In this document: positions 1 through 5,298 of the stretch, piece by piece
Layout of the letters: every line of letters starts with the position of its first letter
Position numbering within the stretch: position 1 is the stretch's first letter
Source: an uncultured Bdellovibrio sp.
Lineage (GTDB): Bacteria; Bdellovibrionota; Bdellovibrionia; Bdellovibrionales; Bdellovibrionaceae
Reading direction: 5' to 3'
NCBI GenBank assembly: GCA_946482355.1
Contig: CAMLRE010000181.1
Coordinates: 1-5,298, forward strand
DNA length: 5,298 nt
The notes under the pieces: model-generated
Database searches by the model: none
Seen by the model: only the letters and a program-made list of their open reading frames with translations
What the model was told of the DNA's origin: nothing
Position numbers and translations under genes: made by a program

Positions 1-2
1 TT

Positions 3-1346
3 GACCGCGAAAAAAGAAATAACCAACCACGCACCGGTGTTATGGTTGTGGGTGATGTCAGTTACTTTCAAAGATTTTTTGATTTACAGCGCACAAGTTC
101 TATTACGCAAGTTTTGTTAACGGCTGATAAACAAGTGGCTGCGCACAGCGAATACGAATACGTGGGTAATCTTTCCGATGAAAACAAAGTCTCTGAAAAA
201 AACTTCTTTGTTGATCGCCAGGAAATTCGCGGCACAAATTTAAATTTATTAAGTTACTCTTCAAAAAAAGCCCAAGCGAATTTAGATATTCCGGTTTCAA
301 TGCTTGGAATTATTATCGGCCTAGCGTTTTTAATGGCGGGTGTTTTGCTGTTTGTGGCAAAACCTGAAAAAGAAACTGCAGGTGCTGCAAAACCACAATC
401 ACCGCAAGCACCAAAACCGGCAAAGCCTGTGATGGAGCAAGATATCATGGGTGTTGGTATGACGGCGGCGGCCCCTGTGCCGCAACCGATGGCTCGTAAA
501 GCAGCGGTGCCAGCAGCAAAACCAAATTTTATTCCGTTATCATTTGATCACGAACCGCAAATTGTTCCGATTCAAGTGCAGGCTTGTGTTCAGCAAGCGC
601 TTTTTAACGTTGATCGCCAGTTAAAAGCTAATGGCGTAACAGTGACTAAAGAATTTATTTCTGGTGAAACAATTGTTTTAGATTACCCGAAGTTTATTAA
701 AATTTTTGAAAATGTGTTGTTAACAATTTCACAAAATTTAACCGACGCTAAAAAACGTATTCAGTTAAGATCGTACGATTCAGGAATTGTAACTACCTTA
801 GAAATTCAGGCGCCGGTAGCCACTTTAAATCTTCATGAATTGATTTTACCAGCCTTGACCGAAGTTAATTGCGAATTTTCGCAAGTGGCTTCATCAGCCG
901 GTGAAGCGATCTTTAGATTTGCGTTTACTCGCCCTGAAGAATTAGAAGACACACATGTTCCGGTTTCAATTGAAGCTTTGCAAAAAGTAGCTGATCCGAA
1001 AGAAAAACGTTTTGAGTTAACTGAAGAAGAGTCTGATTTTAAAATGCCAGAAAAATTAACACCCGTTGCGGCAGCGGCTTCAAGTAAAGCGCCATCGCAA
1101 AACGACCTAGATATCGATGCCCTGTTGTCATTAGATGACGAACCCGATACAGAAAAAACCGGAAGCGGCGTAACAGCAGCACCTGTAAAGCCAAAAATAG
1201 ATATTGAAAAAGAAATGCAGCCATCAAAATTTAAGTTAGATGAGAAAATGTCGATCGTAGAAGATCCAGTGATTGATATTCAACCGACTGAAGATAAAAA
1301 AGTTGACCAACCAAAAGTTAAAATCAGAAGGCCGGAAAAAGGATGA
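3..1346 (+). CDS. Membrane-anchored sensor-like protein with degenerate kinase-ATPase-like domain (5' partial)
   Basis: I do not recognise a named gene. The frame is open to the left edge (DREKRNNQPRTGV precedes the Met at 42), and no Shine-Dalgarno sequence precedes that Met, so the true start lies outside the window. Residues below count the Met at 42 as 1. Residues 1-85 resemble the membrane-proximal half of a Cache-type extracytoplasmic sensor (GVMVVGDVSYF, then LLTADKQVAAHS). Residues 86-106 are one clear transmembrane helix. Residues 107-161 are a Pro/Ala/Lys linker. Residues 170-297 have the pattern of a histidine-kinase ATP-binding domain, with an N-box-like ENVLLT at 223-228 but no convincing G-boxes and no H-box, so kinase activity is unlikely. 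Residues 298-434 are an acidic, probably disordered tail with SQNDLDIDALLSL at 352-364. The stop overlaps the next gene by 4 bases, suggesting that the two products work together. The topology call is strong, the ATPase-fold call is tentative, and the function is unknown. Confidence 0.85.
   Translation, partial: DREKRNNQPRTGVMVVGDVSYFQRFFDLQRTSSITQVLLTADKQVAAHSEYEYVGNLSDENKVSEKNFFVDRQEIRGTNLNLLSYSSKKAQANLDIPVSMLGIIIGLAFLMAGVLLFVAKPEKETAGAAKPQSPQAPKPAKPVMEQDIMGVGMTAAAPVPQPMARKAAVPAAKPNFIPLSFDHEPQIVPIQVQACVQQALFNVDRQLKANGVTVTKEFISGETIVLDYPKFIKIFENVLLTISQNLTDAKKRIQLRSYDSGIVTTLEIQAPVATLNLHELILPALTEVNCEFSQVASSAGEAIFRFAFTRPEELEDTHVPVSIEALQKVADPKEKRFELTEEESDFKMPEKLTPVAAAASSKAPSQNDLDIDALLSLDDEPDTEKTGSGVTAAPVKPKIDIEKEMQPSKFKLDEKMSIVEDPVIDIQPTEDKKVDQPKVKIRRPEKG
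1326..1331 (+). promoter_or_regulatory. Ribosome binding site for the GGDEF-like gene
   Basis: AGAAGG lies 11 bases before the ATG at 1343, inside the end of the preceding gene. A second purine run (AAAAAGG, 1336-1342) directly abuts the ATG and is too close to act as a normal site. Together with the ATGA overlap this suggests translational coupling to the upstream gene. Confidence 0.5.
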
Positions 1347-2803
1347 ATATCAGAGAATACTCTTCGCAATTCAGCGTTTCGATATTTACCCAAGACGTAA
1401 ACTTAGGAACGCAGATCAAACATGCCCTGACTCAAGCAGGTTATGAGAACTATTATTTTGCTGATGTCGATGAACAGTTGGTGCGCATTCAAGATAACCC
1501 TCCACACGTGGTGATTTTTGATATTCGCGGGTCATTAATGGCGCCGCATGAATATATTCAAAAAACTTTACAGACATCAAAAGAGATTAAGTTTATTTTC
1601 TTAGCTCCGCCGGAACAGATTGCGGCTTTTAAAAATTATAAAAAATTTAACGTTTACAGTGTTTTAAATGCGACTGAACAAGCGATTGATCACCAGGTGC
1701 TGCAATCAGTAGATAATATTTGCGAAATTATTTTTCGCACGTATCAAAACGAACAATTAGCTGAAGACTTACAAAAAGAAACTCAAGCCAAGCAGATCTT
1801 GCAAAACACGTTAACCGACGAGCGTAAAGCCCCAGAAATTCGCCCGTACCAGTTACGTATTGCTGAATACAAATCAGCCACTTCAAAAGAAGATCTGTTA
1901 AATGTTTTTTACCAACAGACACCGACACAATCTTGGATTTATTTAAAGTTTGTTCCAAGTATTGAAACTTTTATCTGCGTTTCATATTCGCAAGTTCCTG
2001 AGGACTGGGTTGAAGGTTTGTCGTATAAGGTCGCTACAAAAGACCGCGATAATTTTATGTCGCAGCTTTTTACCGGCGCTTTACCGCCGAACTTAGGTAA
2101 CTATTTAAAAAATAAATTCGGTACTGATCGTATTAAATTTTTACCAATGATCATTCGTGATAAAATCGAAGGTATTTTAATTTCAACGCAGGAAATTTCT
2201 GCTGAAGTGGCCGAAGATTTTTCATTAATGAGCTTGGTGTACACACTATTGGTTTATGAAGCCGAGCCAAAGCAATTAGATATCGAAGATCACTTAACGG
2301 GTTTTTATAACCAATTATTCTACTCGCGTGTTTTAGAGCGTGAAGTTGATCGCAGTAAGCGTGGATTGGTTCCGATTTCATTAGTCAAAATCTCGATAGA
2401 TAAGTTTCAAGAATTTGAAGCAAGCCTTGGCCGTGATGCCGCTGACCAAATTCTTCGTTCAGTTTCAGAAGTGATTAAGGCCACGTCTCGTTTAAACGAT
2501 TATCTGTGCCGCACCGGCGAAAATGAATTCACGTTAATTTTAACAAACTGTAACCGTAAAGGCGCAGCGATTCGTTCAGAGCGTTTTCGCCAAGCTTTAC
2601 ATAAAGAAAATCTGATTCGGGCTGGAGTGACTATTACAGCCAGCCAGGGAATCAGCGAATACCCAACGCTTACTCATAACGCTTTTGACCTTGATGACAG
2701 TTCGGCGCGCGCGCTGAATTTCATTTCGCAAAAAGGTGGCGATAAAATTTGTATTTATAAACCGCCGGTTGAGCATAAGCCTGATTTTGTTGTGGAGTCT
2801 TAA
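1343..2803 (+). CDS. Pseudo-receiver / GAF-like / degenerate GGDEF protein, probable c-di-GMP receptor
   Basis: A 486-residue, apparently soluble signalling protein. Residues 10-110 have a receiver fold pattern with the phospho-acceptor position kept (D60 in VVIFDIRG). The N-terminal acidic pair is replaced (FTQD), the Thr position is Ala (FIFLAPP), and the Lys before the last loop is absent, so it is a pseudo-receiver. Residues 125-157 look helical or coiled coil. Residues 170-305 resemble a GAF domain (LPMIIRDKIEGILIS at 267-281). Residues 314-475 are a GGDEF domain, entered by the conserved DHLTGFYNQ. The signature is GENEF (392-396) instead of GGDEF or GGEEF. The metal-binding Asp of DxDxFK is S351, and the guanine-binding Asn is E359. 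Diguanylate cyclase activity is therefore unlikely. An RxxD I-site (R383, D386) is kept at the standard five-residue spacing before the signature, so c-di-GMP binding without synthesis is the best inference. The protein architecture recalls CdgA of Bdellovibrio in being a degenerate GGDEF protein; I cannot say whether it is the ortholog. Confidence 0.92.
   Translation: MNIREYSSQFSVSIFTQDVNLGTQIKHALTQAGYENYYFADVDEQLVRIQDNPPHVVIFDIRGSLMAPHEYIQKTLQTSKEIKFIFLAPPEQIAAFKNYKKFNVYSVLNATEQAIDHQVLQSVDNICEIIFRTYQNEQLAEDLQKETQAKQILQNTLTDERKAPEIRPYQLRIAEYKSATSKEDLLNVFYQQTPTQSWIYLKFVPSIETFICVSYSQVPEDWVEGLSYKVATKDRDNFMSQLFTGALPPNLGNYLKNKFGTDRIKFLPMIIRDKIEGILISTQEISAEVAEDFSLMSLVYTLLVYEAEPKQLDIEDHLTGFYNQLFYSRVLEREVDRSKRGLVPISLVKISIDKFQEFEASLGRDAADQILRSVSEVIKATSRLNDYLCRTGENEFTLILTNCNRKGAAIRSERFRQALHKENLIRAGVTITASQGISEYPTLTHNAFDLDDSSARALNFISQKGGDKICIYKPPVEHKPDFVVES
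2794..2797 (+). promoter_or_regulatory. Ribosome binding site for alr
   Basis: GGAG lies 9 bases before the ATG at 2807. A second in-frame ATG at 2813 (residue 3) would be 15 bases away, so the site favours the start at 2807. It lies within the last codons of the GGDEF-like gene, leaving no room for a separate promoter right at the junction. Confidence 0.6.
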
Positions 2804-2806
2804 ACC

Positions 2807-3976
2807 ATGGAAATGTTCCGTCGTACCTTTGCTGAAATTAATTTAGACCACTTAGCCCATAACTTTTTTGAAATTAAAAAAGTGGGCGGCGAAGGACGTT
2901 TTATTTGCCCGATGGTTAAAGCCAATGCCTATGGCCACGGTGATATTGATTTAGCCAGACATTTAGAAAATGTGGGAGCCACCCATTTAGGTGTGTGTCT
3001 AATTGAAGAAGGATTGCTTCTTCGTAATCACGGTATGAAATCAAAAATTTTAGTGTTTCGTGGTTTTGACAAACAAGGTGCACAAAAAATTTTCGATGCG
3101 CAGATGACTCCGGTGGTAAGCACCTGGGATCAATTATCAGCTCTTGAGAGTGTGGCTGATGAAACAATTAAAGTTCATGTTAAATTTAATACGGGCATGA
3201 ACCGTTTGGGTTTTGCACCACAAGAAGCTGAAAAACTTAGAACGTATTTTAAAAATTCTAAAAAATTAAAATTAAAAGCGATCTTAAGCCATTTTTACTG
3301 CGGTGAAGATGCGGTAAGCACAAGTGGCTTATCAGCCCAGCAAGCTAAAATCATGACCGAAGTTTTTTCTTACTTTAAAGACGACGGTGTGTTTGCGCAT
3401 TTATTAAATTCAGGTGGTATCGCAAGTTTAGCTGAAGCTTCAGTAAAAAATGATCCCAATCACTTTTTAAATAAAGAAAACTGGGGGTTCCGCCCGGGCT
3501 TAATGCTTTATGGGTATTCTCCAGATCAAAATTTAAAAGCGATGAATTTAAAACCGGTTATGACTTTTAAGTCAGTTGTGAATAACATTCGCCAATTACA
3601 ACCCGGTGAAACTGTTTCTTACGGGGCCACTTGGAAAGCGGATAAACCAGCAACGATTGCGGTTGTTCCGGTAGGTTATGCCGATGGTGTTCACCGTTTA
3701 TTAAGTAACCGAGGGGTTGCGATGTTTGCAGGCCAACAGGTTCCGATTGTTGGCCGCATCTGCATGGATTTTTTAATGTTAGATGTAACCAACGTCGTAA
3801 AAGATAAAAACATTCAAAAATTTAACGAAGAAGAAGTGATTCTTTTTGGTTACGATCAAAACGGAAATTTCTTAAGTGCCGAAGTTTCGGCAAAAGCCGC
3901 TGAAACAATCACCTGGGAAGTTTTAACCGCCGTCGGTGAGCGAGTGCCAAGGCATTACAAAGGCGGGCAAACGTGA
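2807..3976 (+). CDS. alr: Alanine racemase
   Basis: PLP-dependent cytosolic enzyme that interconverts L- and D-alanine, supplying D-Ala for the peptidoglycan stem peptide. Its 389 residues are close to the usual length for the family (about 360-390). The N-terminal TIM barrel carries the PLP-binding motif VKANAYGHG with Schiff-base Lys K38. FNTGMNRLGF (127-136) contains the conserved Arg R133, SHF (161-163) follows, and NSGG (201-204) is in the phosphate-binding region. RPGLMLYG (229-236) holds the Arg that contacts the pyridine nitrogen in characterised family members. The C-terminal beta domain carries the second catalytic base Y272 in VSYGATW, then GYADG (290-294) and the GRICMD motif (316-321). 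All expected catalytic residues are present, so the enzyme should be active. It starts 3 bases after the GGDEF-like gene and its stop overlaps the permease start, placing it mid-operon. An alternative Met is at residue 3. Confidence 0.98.
   Translation: MEMFRRTFAEINLDHLAHNFFEIKKVGGEGRFICPMVKANAYGHGDIDLARHLENVGATHLGVCLIEEGLLLRNHGMKSKILVFRGFDKQGAQKIFDAQMTPVVSTWDQLSALESVADETIKVHVKFNTGMNRLGFAPQEAEKLRTYFKNSKKLKLKAILSHFYCGEDAVSTSGLSAQQAKIMTEVFSYFKDDGVFAHLLNSGGIASLAEASVKNDPNHFLNKENWGFRPGLMLYGYSPDQNLKAMNLKPVMTFKSVVNNIRQLQPGETVSYGATWKADKPATIAVVPVGYADGVHRLLSNRGVAMFAGQQVPIVGRICMDFLMLDVTNVVKDKNIQKFNEEEVILFGYDQNGNFLSAEVSAKAAETITWEVLTAVGERVPRHYKGGQT
3959..3963 (+). promoter_or_regulatory. Ribosome binding site deciding the GTG start of mlaE
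   Basis: AAAGG lies 9 bases before the GTG at 3973, which overlaps the alr stop as GTGA. A second in-frame GTG at 3979 would be 15 bases away. The spacing and the 4-base overlap, a pattern repeated elsewhere in this operon, favour 3973. Confidence 0.55.
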
Positions 3977-4761
3977 TTGTGATTTTTGAAAAAGCCCAAA
4001 AGAAAATTAAAGATGTCGGTGAAGTCAGTCTTTTTGCCATTGAAAGTTTACGTTTATTATTCACACAGCCATATCGTTGGGGTGAAGTTGTAAAGCATAT
4101 GGAATTCATCGGTAATCAATCGGTGGGAATCATTTCTTTAACAAGTATGTTCACGGGCCTTGCCCTTTCATTCCAAATTTACTTAGGTTTTAAATTAGTA
4201 AACGCCGTAAATCTGGTAGGTCCGACTGTGGCCTTAGGTATTACGCGTGAACTTGGCCCGGTGTTGACCGGACTAATCGTGGCCGCCCGAGCCGGTGGAG
4301 CCATGGCTGCGCGACTTGGTACAATGCGCGTGAATGAACAAATGGATGCGTTAGATGTGATGGGTGTAAATACCAAACAATACTTAATCGCACCAAGATT
4401 AGTAGCGGCTGTTTTTTGTATGCCTCTTCTTACTGCGCTATTTGATTTTATGGCGATGTTAGGTTCATGGTTTTTGTGTACAAAAATCGTTGGCTTAGAT
4501 GGCGCGATCTTCTTTGAAAAAATTCGTCAAACAGTTGATTTTCATCACATCGGTGAAGGTCTTATGAAATCAGCGATCTTTGGTTTATTGTTCGCCGTGA
4601 TCTGTACCTACCAAGGCTTTAACACAAAAGGTGGAGCTAAAGGCGTCGGTGAAGCCACTAACAACGGCGTTGTTATGAGTATGGTGGGTATTATCATTAT
4701 TGATTATTTCTTAATGAATATTATTCGCGTGGTGTACATCATGATGGGGATTCAAAAATGA
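3973..4761 (+). CDS. mlaE: MlaE-family phospholipid ABC transporter permease
   Basis: Inner-membrane permease of the Mla-type lipid transporter. In characterised systems MlaE pairs with the MlaF ATPase and the MCE-domain protein MlaD to move phospholipids between the inner and outer membranes. Its 262 residues match the usual length (E. coli MlaE is about 260). Family hallmarks are ELGPVLTGLIVAARAGGAMA (93-112), followed by the EQMDAL segment (122-127) that contacts the ATPase, and near the C terminus TYQGF (212-216) and GGAKGVGEAT (220-229). Hydrophobic stretches at about 50-72, 140-168, 198-214 and 234-258 fit the family's membrane domain, and residues 1-45 form an amphipathic lead-in helix. 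The GTG start overlaps the alr stop by 4 bases, and the stop overlaps the mlaF start by 4. The first G of GTG also serves as the last base of the alr Thr codon. No inactivating change is seen. Direction of transport cannot be told from sequence. Confidence 0.95.
   Translation: MIVIFEKAQKKIKDVGEVSLFAIESLRLLFTQPYRWGEVVKHMEFIGNQSVGIISLTSMFTGLALSFQIYLGFKLVNAVNLVGPTVALGITRELGPVLTGLIVAARAGGAMAARLGTMRVNEQMDALDVMGVNTKQYLIAPRLVAAVFCMPLLTALFDFMAMLGSWFLCTKIVGLDGAIFFEKIRQTVDFHHIGEGLMKSAIFGLLFAVICTYQGFNTKGGAKGVGEATNNGVVMSMVGIIIIDYFLMNIIRVVYIMMGIQK
4746..4750 (+). promoter_or_regulatory. Weak ribosome binding site for mlaF
   Basis: GGGGA lies 7 bases before the ATG at 4758, within the last codons of mlaE. 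The match is modest, and the ATGA overlap suggests that ribosomes finishing mlaE re-initiate here, which would keep permease and ATPase in proportion. Confidence 0.4.
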
Positions 4762-5298
4762 GTCCGAAACAGCAAAGCCAATATGCCATAGAACTTGAAG
4801 GTATTAAAAAAACTTTTGACGGTAAAGAATTCGTTCTTAAAGGTATCGATTTAAAAATTCCTAAAGGAAGTTTAACAGCGATTATTGGTTTTTCGGGAAC
4901 CGGAAAATCAGTGATGTTAAAACATATCTTAGGCTTATTTAAACCGACCGAAGGAACAGTTAGAATTTTAGGAACTGATCTTTCAGCTTTAGATGAAAAT
5001 GAACTAACAAAATTTCGCTGCAATTACGGAGTTCTTTTTCAAAGTGCTGCGCTATTTGACGATATGACAGTTCTTGAAAATGTTTGTTTTCCGCTTGAAG
5101 AACATCGCAGAAATTTAAAAAAAGACCAAGTGATTCAAGTCGCGCAAACTAAACTAAAAATGGTAGGCCTTGATCCGAAACACTATAATAAATTACCGAG
5201 TGAAATTTCAGGCGGTATGCAAAAAAGAACAGGGTTGGCGCGCGCTCTGGCCTTAGATCCAGAGATCATTATTTACGATGAACCGACCACGGGATTAG
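4758..5298 (+). CDS. mlaF: MlaF-family ABC transporter ATPase (3' partial)
   Basis: Cytoplasmic ATPase subunit that powers the MlaE permease. It begins MSPKQQSQYAIELEG, and 180 codons plus one base are present before the window ends. Family members are about 250-270 residues, so roughly the last third (D-loop end, H-loop His and C-terminal extension) is missing. Visible motifs are Walker A GFSGTGKS (44-51, Lys K50), the Q-loop at Q95 in VLFQSAALFD, a signature reading SGGMQKR (151-157), and Walker B IIIYDEP (170-176) with the catalytic Glu E175, then TTGL. The SGGM signature, the GTGKS Walker A and FQSAALFD after the Q-loop are the form typical of MlaF/Ttg2A-type ATPases that partner MlaE, which supports this call over a generic ABC ATPase. 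The frame is intact to the edge. An MCE-domain (MlaD) gene would be expected next but lies outside the window. Confidence 0.95.
   Translation, partial: MSPKQQSQYAIELEGIKKTFDGKEFVLKGIDLKIPKGSLTAIIGFSGTGKSVMLKHILGLFKPTEGTVRILGTDLSALDENELTKFRCNYGVLFQSAALFDDMTVLENVCFPLEEHRRNLKKDQVIQVAQTKLKMVGLDPKHYNKLPSEISGGMQKRTGLARALALDPEIIIYDEPTTGL

Noticed and set aside
360..524. Possible DNA repeat in the Pro/Ala/Lys-rich segment
   Set aside because: The protein is low complexity (AKP, QAPKP, PAAKP) but the codons vary and there is no regular tandem unit, so it is a linker and not a nucleotide repeat.
1039..1227. Antisense 62-codon hydrophobic open frame
   Set aside because: It is a mirror of the acidic, Lys/Glu-rich tail of the first gene, whose complement naturally reads as Phe/Leu-rich; no supporting signal.
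2516..2530. GENEF read as a sequencing error or frameshift in GGDEF
   Set aside because: The frame stays intact through the rest of the domain, and other catalytic positions (S351, E359) are also changed, which fits real degeneration and not a local error.
2798..2812. Terminator or promoter between the GGDEF-like gene and alr
   Set aside because: Only 3 bases separate the genes, and no hairpin with a T-run is visible around the junction.
2916..3167. Antisense 83-codon open frame opposite alr
   Set aside because: It overlaps conserved alr codons including the PLP-lysine region and has no recognisable motif or convincing ribosome binding site.
4179..4376. Antisense open frame opposite the MlaE hallmark region
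   Set aside because: Its low-complexity Ala/Pro/Thr translation comes from the complement of the conserved Gly/Ala-rich permease segment; not a gene.
4739..5023. Antisense 94-codon open frame opposite mlaF
   Set aside because: It lies opposite the well-conserved Walker A region of mlaF, and its translation shows no domain pattern; it is a shadow of the coding strand.

Overview
The window is a tightly packed, single-direction gene cluster on the + strand. It holds five protein genes and almost no non-coding DNA: the only bases outside a gene are 2804-2806. The DNA is moderately AT-rich, with heavy use of TTA for leucine, AAA for lysine and GAA for glutamate. The envelope genes are Gram-negative (an Mla-type lipid transporter). 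Large, degenerate signalling proteins sitting next to housekeeping envelope genes are typical of Bdellovibrionota and other former Deltaproteobacteria. A lower-GC Bdellovibrio relative is my best guess, but this is an inference from style and not an identification.

Layout. (1) From the left edge to 1346: the 3' part of a membrane-anchored protein. It has the end of a Cache-like extracytoplasmic sensor, one transmembrane helix, a Pro/Ala-rich linker, a domain resembling a decayed histidine-kinase ATPase, and a long acidic tail with a FliM-like IDALL motif. (2) 1343-2803: a pseudo-receiver / coiled coil / GAF-like / degenerate GGDEF protein. It has lost the catalytic residues for making c-di-GMP but keeps the RxxD inhibitory-site motif, so it looks like a c-di-GMP receptor. 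(3) 2807-3976: alanine racemase (alr), complete, with its catalytic Lys and Tyr. (4) 3973-4761: MlaE-family permease, complete. (5) 4758 to the right edge: MlaF-family ATPase, cut off just after Walker B.

Three of the four junctions are 4-base start/stop overlaps (ATGA, GTGA, ATGA) and the fourth is a 3-base gap, so the five genes are almost certainly one translationally coupled operon whose promoter lies left of the window. The alr product supplies D-alanine for peptidoglycan, and MlaE/MlaF form the inner-membrane engine that moves phospholipids between the inner and outer membranes. The two upstream genes look like a sensor/effector pair built from enzymatically dead signalling domains. The most interesting hypothesis is that this pair senses an external signal and c-di-GMP and is co-produced with envelope-building functions. 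That link rests on gene order and residue inspection only.
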